Source: Candidatus Gastranaerophilales bacterium | GTDB lineage: Bacteria > Cyanobacteriota > Vampirovibrionia > Gastranaerophilales > Gastranaerophilaceae | Direction: 5' to 3' | DNA length: 64,000 nucleotides | Assembly (NCBI GenBank): GCA_944324905.1 | Contig: CALUYB010000001.1 | Location: forward strand, 186,001-250,000 | In this document: positions 60,389 through 64,000 of the stretch, piece by piece | How the letters are laid out: each line of letters opens with the position of its first letter | Position numbering within the stretch: the first letter of the stretch is position 1 | The notes under the pieces: model-generated | What the model saw: only the letters and a program-made list of their open reading frames with translations | The model's database searches: none | Told to the model about the DNA's origin: nothing | Position numbers and translations under genes: made by a program

Positions 60389-61731
60389 TGTTTAAAAGGT
60401 TTAAAAACTTAATATTTGCCCTTGTTCTAGCGCTTTTGTGCACCTGCTCATTTGCGCAAAGTAATTTTAGAGGGGTAGAAAACCAGCCTGTTAACATAAA
60501 TGCGCCATGGGAAAATGAAGACAGTTACAATTTTAATGATTCAATGGTCGTGAAAAATGCCCTTAGGGATAACAACCAAAAGCTTTACGCGGTTGTTGGA
60601 AAATCTCAAATTTTAAATTTTGATACTCCTGTGAAAAGAATTTCAATAGCTGATCCAAGTGTAGCAGATATTGTGATTTTAACTTCAAAACAACTAATGG
60701 TTAATGGCAAAAAAGCAGGAAATACAAGCCTTATATTTTGGGGTAAAAATTCAGAACCTGTATTTTACAACCTTGTAATTCAGCAGGATGTTGATGAATT
60801 TTTAAAAGCAGTAGACTATATTGCGCCAAATGAAAATGTGTCGATTATTTTTAATAATAATGGCGCAGTTTTGTCAGGAAAAGTCAGCACAACAGCTACA
60901 AGGCAAAAAATTCTTGACCTTGCAAAAGCTTACAATATAAATCTTGTTGATATGACAGAAAGTGCCTCAAAACAAGTACTTTTAGAGGTAAAAGTTGCAG
61001 AGGTTACAAAAAACTTCTCAAGGAACTTAGGCACAGGTTTTAGCATTGGCAACAACTCTAAATTTGAACAGGCAGGCGGCTCTATGACAGGTGATGGCGG
61101 TTTTGCTACTGACGCCTTGCCATTGGGCAAATTTTCTCGTGTACTTGTCAGCAACGGGGTTAAATATTTCTTTTCAAATAAAGCCGGCGACATAGCTTTT
61201 GAACTTCAAGCAGCCGAAACAAAAGGCGATGCACAGATTTTAGCTGAACCAAAACTTTTAGCGGTGGACGGTGAGGAAGCAAGCTTTAATGTGGGTAATG
61301 AAGTCCCTGTACCTTCTGATGTCGGGCAGTACGGGCAAATTGCCTATGACTTTAAAAAAACGGGTGTTATTTTAAACTTTACGCCAACTATTATGGAAAA
61401 AACAGGCAGGATTAAGCTTAAACTTGCGCCTGAGGTTAGTGAAATTGACCGCTCATCAGGGGTTATGGATGCTCAAAATGCTGTTGTAATTCCAGGGTTT
61501 AAAACAAGAAAAGTTGAAACAACTGTTGAGCTTATGGACGGTGAAACCCTTGTTATAGCAGGGCTTTTAAATAATTCAAGTTCAAAATCAAACAATCAAG
61601 TGCCTTTGTTGGGCGACATTCCAATTATTGGAATACTGTTCAAGAAAATAGAAGACACAAAAAACGATACCGAACTTATGATTTTTATTACACCAAGAAT
61701 AGTTGATGCGCCAGTTCTAGAGGACATTTAA
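60385..61731 (+). CDS. cpaC: Tad pilus secretin CpaC/RcpA
   Basis: The 448-residue protein has a signal peptide (1-25), a pilus/BON N-terminal domain with KSQILNFDTPVKRISIADPSVADI and KAGNTSLIFW, and the secretin domain with AEPKLLAVDGEEASFNVGNEVPVP and a C-terminal VPLLGDIPIIGILFKK. It forms the outer-membrane pore. Two nt separate it from cpaE. Confidence 0.95.
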   Translation: MMFKRFKNLIFALVLALLCTCSFAQSNFRGVENQPVNINAPWENEDSYNFNDSMVVKNALRDNNQKLYAVVGKSQILNFDTPVKRISIADPSVADIVILTSKQLMVNGKKAGNTSLIFWGKNSEPVFYNLVIQQDVDEFLKAVDYIAPNENVSIIFNNNGAVLSGKVSTTATRQKILDLAKAYNINLVDMTESASKQVLLEVKVAEVTKNFSRNLGTGFSIGNNSKFEQAGGSMTGDGGFATDALPLGKFSRVLVSNGVKYFFSNKAGDIAFELQAAETKGDAQILAEPKLLAVDGEEASFNVGNEVPVPSDVGQYGQIAYDFKKTGVILNFTPTIMEKTGRIKLKLAPEVSEIDRSSGVMDAQNAVVIPGFKTRKVETTVELMDGETLVIAGLLNNSSSKSNNQVPLLGDIPIIGILFKKIEDTKNDTELMIFITPRIVDAPVLEDI

Positions 61732-61733
61732 AA

Positions 61734-62942
61734 ATGAGTATAAAAATAGACACAGTTATAATTGAACCTGATAGCACAAGCAGAGAGCTTATAAGGACTT
61801 ATTTAGAAAAAGTCGAAGATATAAATTTAATTGGCGAATTTGATGATGCCATAAATTCTTATGCTCAAATTAATGAAATGCATCCTAACCTTATTATTGT
61901 TGACATTTCAGAGCGTACTCAGCTGACTTTAGATACTATTGTTAAGTTTTCAAAAAACCTCAGAAACTCTAAAATCATTGTTCTTTCTTACAATGCAGAT
62001 TCTGAATTAGTCATAAAATCGCTTCGGGCAGGGGCAAGGGAATACCTTATAAAGCCTCTCATTGAGGATGATTTTATTCAATCGGTTGAAAAAATTAAAG
62101 ATTTAATTTTAGGCAACATTAATGACACTACAAAATGTAAGGTTATAACTACTTTTTCAAACAAAGGCGGTATTGGTAAAACCTCTATTGCAACAAATCT
62201 TGCGCTTGAAATTGCAAATCTTACAAATGAAAAAGTTGCTCTTGTTGATTTAAACTTTCAAATGGGTGATGTTACAACGTTTTTGGATTTAAATCCTTCT
62301 TTTGACACCTCTTATGTTGTAAATAATTTAGAGAGAATTGATGAAACATTTTTGCTCTCAACCCTTGAAAAATATAAAGACACTTCCTTGTATGTTCTTG
62401 CTGATCCGCCTGATTTAGAACAGGCTGAAATTATAACAAGTGAAAATATTACAACGCTTATAAATGTCCTAAGGAGCGTGTTTTCCTACGTTATTATTGA
62501 TACGACAAGTTCTTTTGACGGCAAAACAATTACAGCACTTGATAATTCAGATTTAATACTGCTTGTTGCGATTTTAAATTTACCCTCTGTGCGCAACTGT
62601 CAAAGGTGTTTTGACCTGTTTAAGCGTTTAGGATACCAAAAAGATAAGATTAAACTTATAATAAACAGGTACATGGAAAACGATGAAATAAAAATCGAAG
62701 ATGTTGAAGACGTTTTAGGACACAGTGTTTACTATAAAATACCAAATAACTATTTTACAATTATAAATGCAATAAATAAAGGTATGCCCGTTAGCGATAT
62801 TAATCACCAGTCAAATTTAGCAAAGGCTTTTAAAGAGCTTGCGGCACTTTTGTCAGATAATTATACCTACAGTGCGCAAAAGCAGGTTAAGGCGGAGCAT
62901 GCGGGCTTTATGGGATTATTTAAAAAGAAGGAGAAAAAGTAA
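61734..62942 (+). CDS. cpaE: Tad pilus protein CpaE/TadZ (receiver-like + ParA-type ATPase)
   Basis: The 402-residue protein has an N-terminal response-regulator-like domain (1-120, with SYNADSELVIKSLRAGAREYLIKPL) and an atypical ParA/MinD ATPase domain with the Walker A SNKGGIGKTS near residue 141-150. It localises the Tad apparatus at the pole. It follows cpaC and precedes cpaF directly. Confidence 0.93.
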   Translation: MSIKIDTVIIEPDSTSRELIRTYLEKVEDINLIGEFDDAINSYAQINEMHPNLIIVDISERTQLTLDTIVKFSKNLRNSKIIVLSYNADSELVIKSLRAGAREYLIKPLIEDDFIQSVEKIKDLILGNINDTTKCKVITTFSNKGGIGKTSIATNLALEIANLTNEKVALVDLNFQMGDVTTFLDLNPSFDTSYVVNNLERIDETFLLSTLEKYKDTSLYVLADPPDLEQAEIITSENITTLINVLRSVFSYVIIDTTSSFDGKTITALDNSDLILLVAILNLPSVRNCQRCFDLFKRLGYQKDKIKLIINRYMENDEIKIEDVEDVLGHSVYYKIPNNYFTIINAINKGMPVSDINHQSNLAKAFKELAALLSDNYTYSAQKQVKAEHAGFMGLFKKKEKK

Positions 62943-64000
62943 TTGTCACTTAAAGATAGATTAAATAATGGTGTAAAAAATCAGCAAAATCAGTTAGGGG
63001 AAAACCAGCTCGGTGCTTTTATGGGCGATGTGCCATTGAGTGCGGAGTTTGCAGATTTAAAAGAAAAACTCCACGCGCTTTTGATAGATAAAGTTAACAC
63101 CACTCCTGACTGGAGCAATTATAATGACAATGAGCAAAAAAACCTTATAAGGCAGTTTATAGAACATCAAATTTCTACAAATTTTCGCTCAACTCCTTTA
63201 AATAAAATTGAACGCGACAGACTGATAAGGGAGATAATCCAAGAGGCAAAAGGCTATGGCCCGCTGGATCCGCTTTTAGCTGATCCTTCAATTAGTGATA
63301 TTTTGGTTAATGGTGCTAAAAATGTATATGTAGAGCGTAACGGTAAGCTTTTCAAAACTACAATTACTTTTAAAGATAATAACCACCTGAAAAATATTAT
63401 AGAGAGAATTGTTTCAAAGGTGGGAAGAAGAATTGATGAAAAATCGCCGATGGTGGACGCTCGTTTGCCTGACGGTTCAAGGGTTAACGCTATTATACCT
63501 CCGCTTGCAATAGATGGCCCGTCTTTGTCAATTAGACGTTTTAGAGCAGACAGTGGTACTATGGAAAGTCTTTTGAAATGGGGTTCAATTTCAACGGAAA
63601 TTGCTCAAGTTTTGTCTGCTGCAGTTGCTGCAAGGCTGAATATAATAATTAGCGGCGGAACAGGTGCAGGTAAAACAACGCTTTTAAACAGTTTGTCGGC
63701 AAAAATTCCAAATGGCGAGCGCATTATTACAATAGAGGATTCTGCTGAGCTTTGTTTGCAGCAGGAACATATTGTAAGGCTTGAAACAAGACCGCCAAAC
63801 ATCGAAGGACAAGGTCAAGTAAGTGCAAGAGATTTAGTTATAAACAGTTTGCGTATGCGTCCTGACAGGATAATAATAGGGGAGTGTCGTGGAGCTGAAA
63901 CACTTGATATGTTACAGGCTATGAACACAGGGCATGACGGTTCTTTAACTACTTTGCACGCAAATTCACCGCGTGATGCACTTTCAAGGCTTGAAACAAT
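62943..64000 (+). CDS. cpaF: Tad pilus secretion ATPase CpaF/TadA, 3' end outside window
   Basis: The visible 352 residues have the CpaF N-terminal domain (EAKGYGPLDPLLADPSISDILVNG), Walker A GGTGAGKTT at about 238-246, the Asp box ITIEDSAEL and the Walker B region IIIGECRGAETLDMLQAMNTGHDG with TTLHANSPRDAL. It powers pilus assembly. The start is TTG, with AAGGAG about 9 nt upstream, directly after the cpaE stop. The gene runs off the right edge. Confidence 0.95.
   Translation, partial: MSLKDRLNNGVKNQQNQLGENQLGAFMGDVPLSAEFADLKEKLHALLIDKVNTTPDWSNYNDNEQKNLIRQFIEHQISTNFRSTPLNKIERDRLIREIIQEAKGYGPLDPLLADPSISDILVNGAKNVYVERNGKLFKTTITFKDNNHLKNIIERIVSKVGRRIDEKSPMVDARLPDGSRVNAIIPPLAIDGPSLSIRRFRADSGTMESLLKWGSISTEIAQVLSAAVAARLNIIISGGTGAGKTTLLNSLSAKIPNGERIITIEDSAELCLQQEHIVRLETRPPNIEGQGQVSARDLVINSLRMRPDRIIIGECRGAETLDMLQAMNTGHDGSLTTLHANSPRDALSRLET

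Overview
The window looks like chromosomal DNA from a low-GC, Gram-negative-type anaerobe. A lineage close to the gut Gastranaerophilales (class Vampirovibrionia, 'Melainabacteria') is my inference from combined features, not from a marker gene. These are a full MinCDE set, heptose kinase and O-antigen ligase (an LPS envelope), class II B12-dependent ribonucleotide reductase, flavodiiron protein with rubredoxin, ETF, a membrane pyrophosphatase, flagellin, a Tad pilus operon, glycine-rich prepilin-like proteins and AT-rich leaderless promoters.

Layout. 1-7.2 kb: SNF2 helicase (cut by the window edge), ricT-rsfS, rplI and minCDE. 7.3-21.5 kb: a small membrane protein, metallophosphatase, amidase, an envelope operon (hldA, DUF4330, O-antigen ligase), mutS2 with a large helicase-nuclease, and an unknown protein built of four repeats. 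21.6-27.7 kb: an accessory island. It holds palindromic repeats at both ends, tRNA-Gly(UCC) with a partial duplication of its 5' end, two minus-strand structured RNA copies, a prepilin-like target protein with a variable repeat, a reverse transcriptase and Avd. Together these form a diversity-generating retroelement (DGR). 27.7-49 kb: a candidate small RNA, hydrolase, orphan methyltransferase, etfBA, a DnaJ variant, YitT, a solute-binding lipoprotein, hppA, YjbQ, pepP, a glycosyltransferase, SpoU methyltransferase, gpsA, repeats, dnaB, flagellin and radA. 49-57.4 kb: rubredoxin/flavodiiron/PLP lyase operon, a PIG-L-like pseudoenzyme, nrdJ, TPR protein, nrnA and YihY. 57.4-64 kb: yhaM, a secreted protein, pncC, then the start of a Tad pilus operon (cpaB, cpaC, cpaE, cpaF), which runs off the window.

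The most notable content is the DGR island. A 214-nt segment of the target gene (24254-24467, +) aligns without gaps to a 214-nt Asn-codon-rich segment on the minus strand (22825-23038). The mismatches are asymmetric toward adenines of the minus-strand copy. That copy lies in a predicted discrete RNA with its own promoter, an 11-bp closing helix joining its two ends, and a 5' structured domain. A second, template-deleted copy next to it (about 22520-22745) conserves this domain with compensatory base changes. The two segments also differ at many non-adenine positions, so this template is probably not the current partner of this target. The target is unusual because its variable segment lies in the middle of a glycine-rich prepilin-like protein.

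Genes are packed tightly. Four convergent pairs share a 4-nt stop-stop overlap. About ten genes have a -10 box only 6-7 nt before the start codon and no Shine-Dalgarno sequence, which suggests widespread leaderless transcription alongside ordinary SD-led genes.
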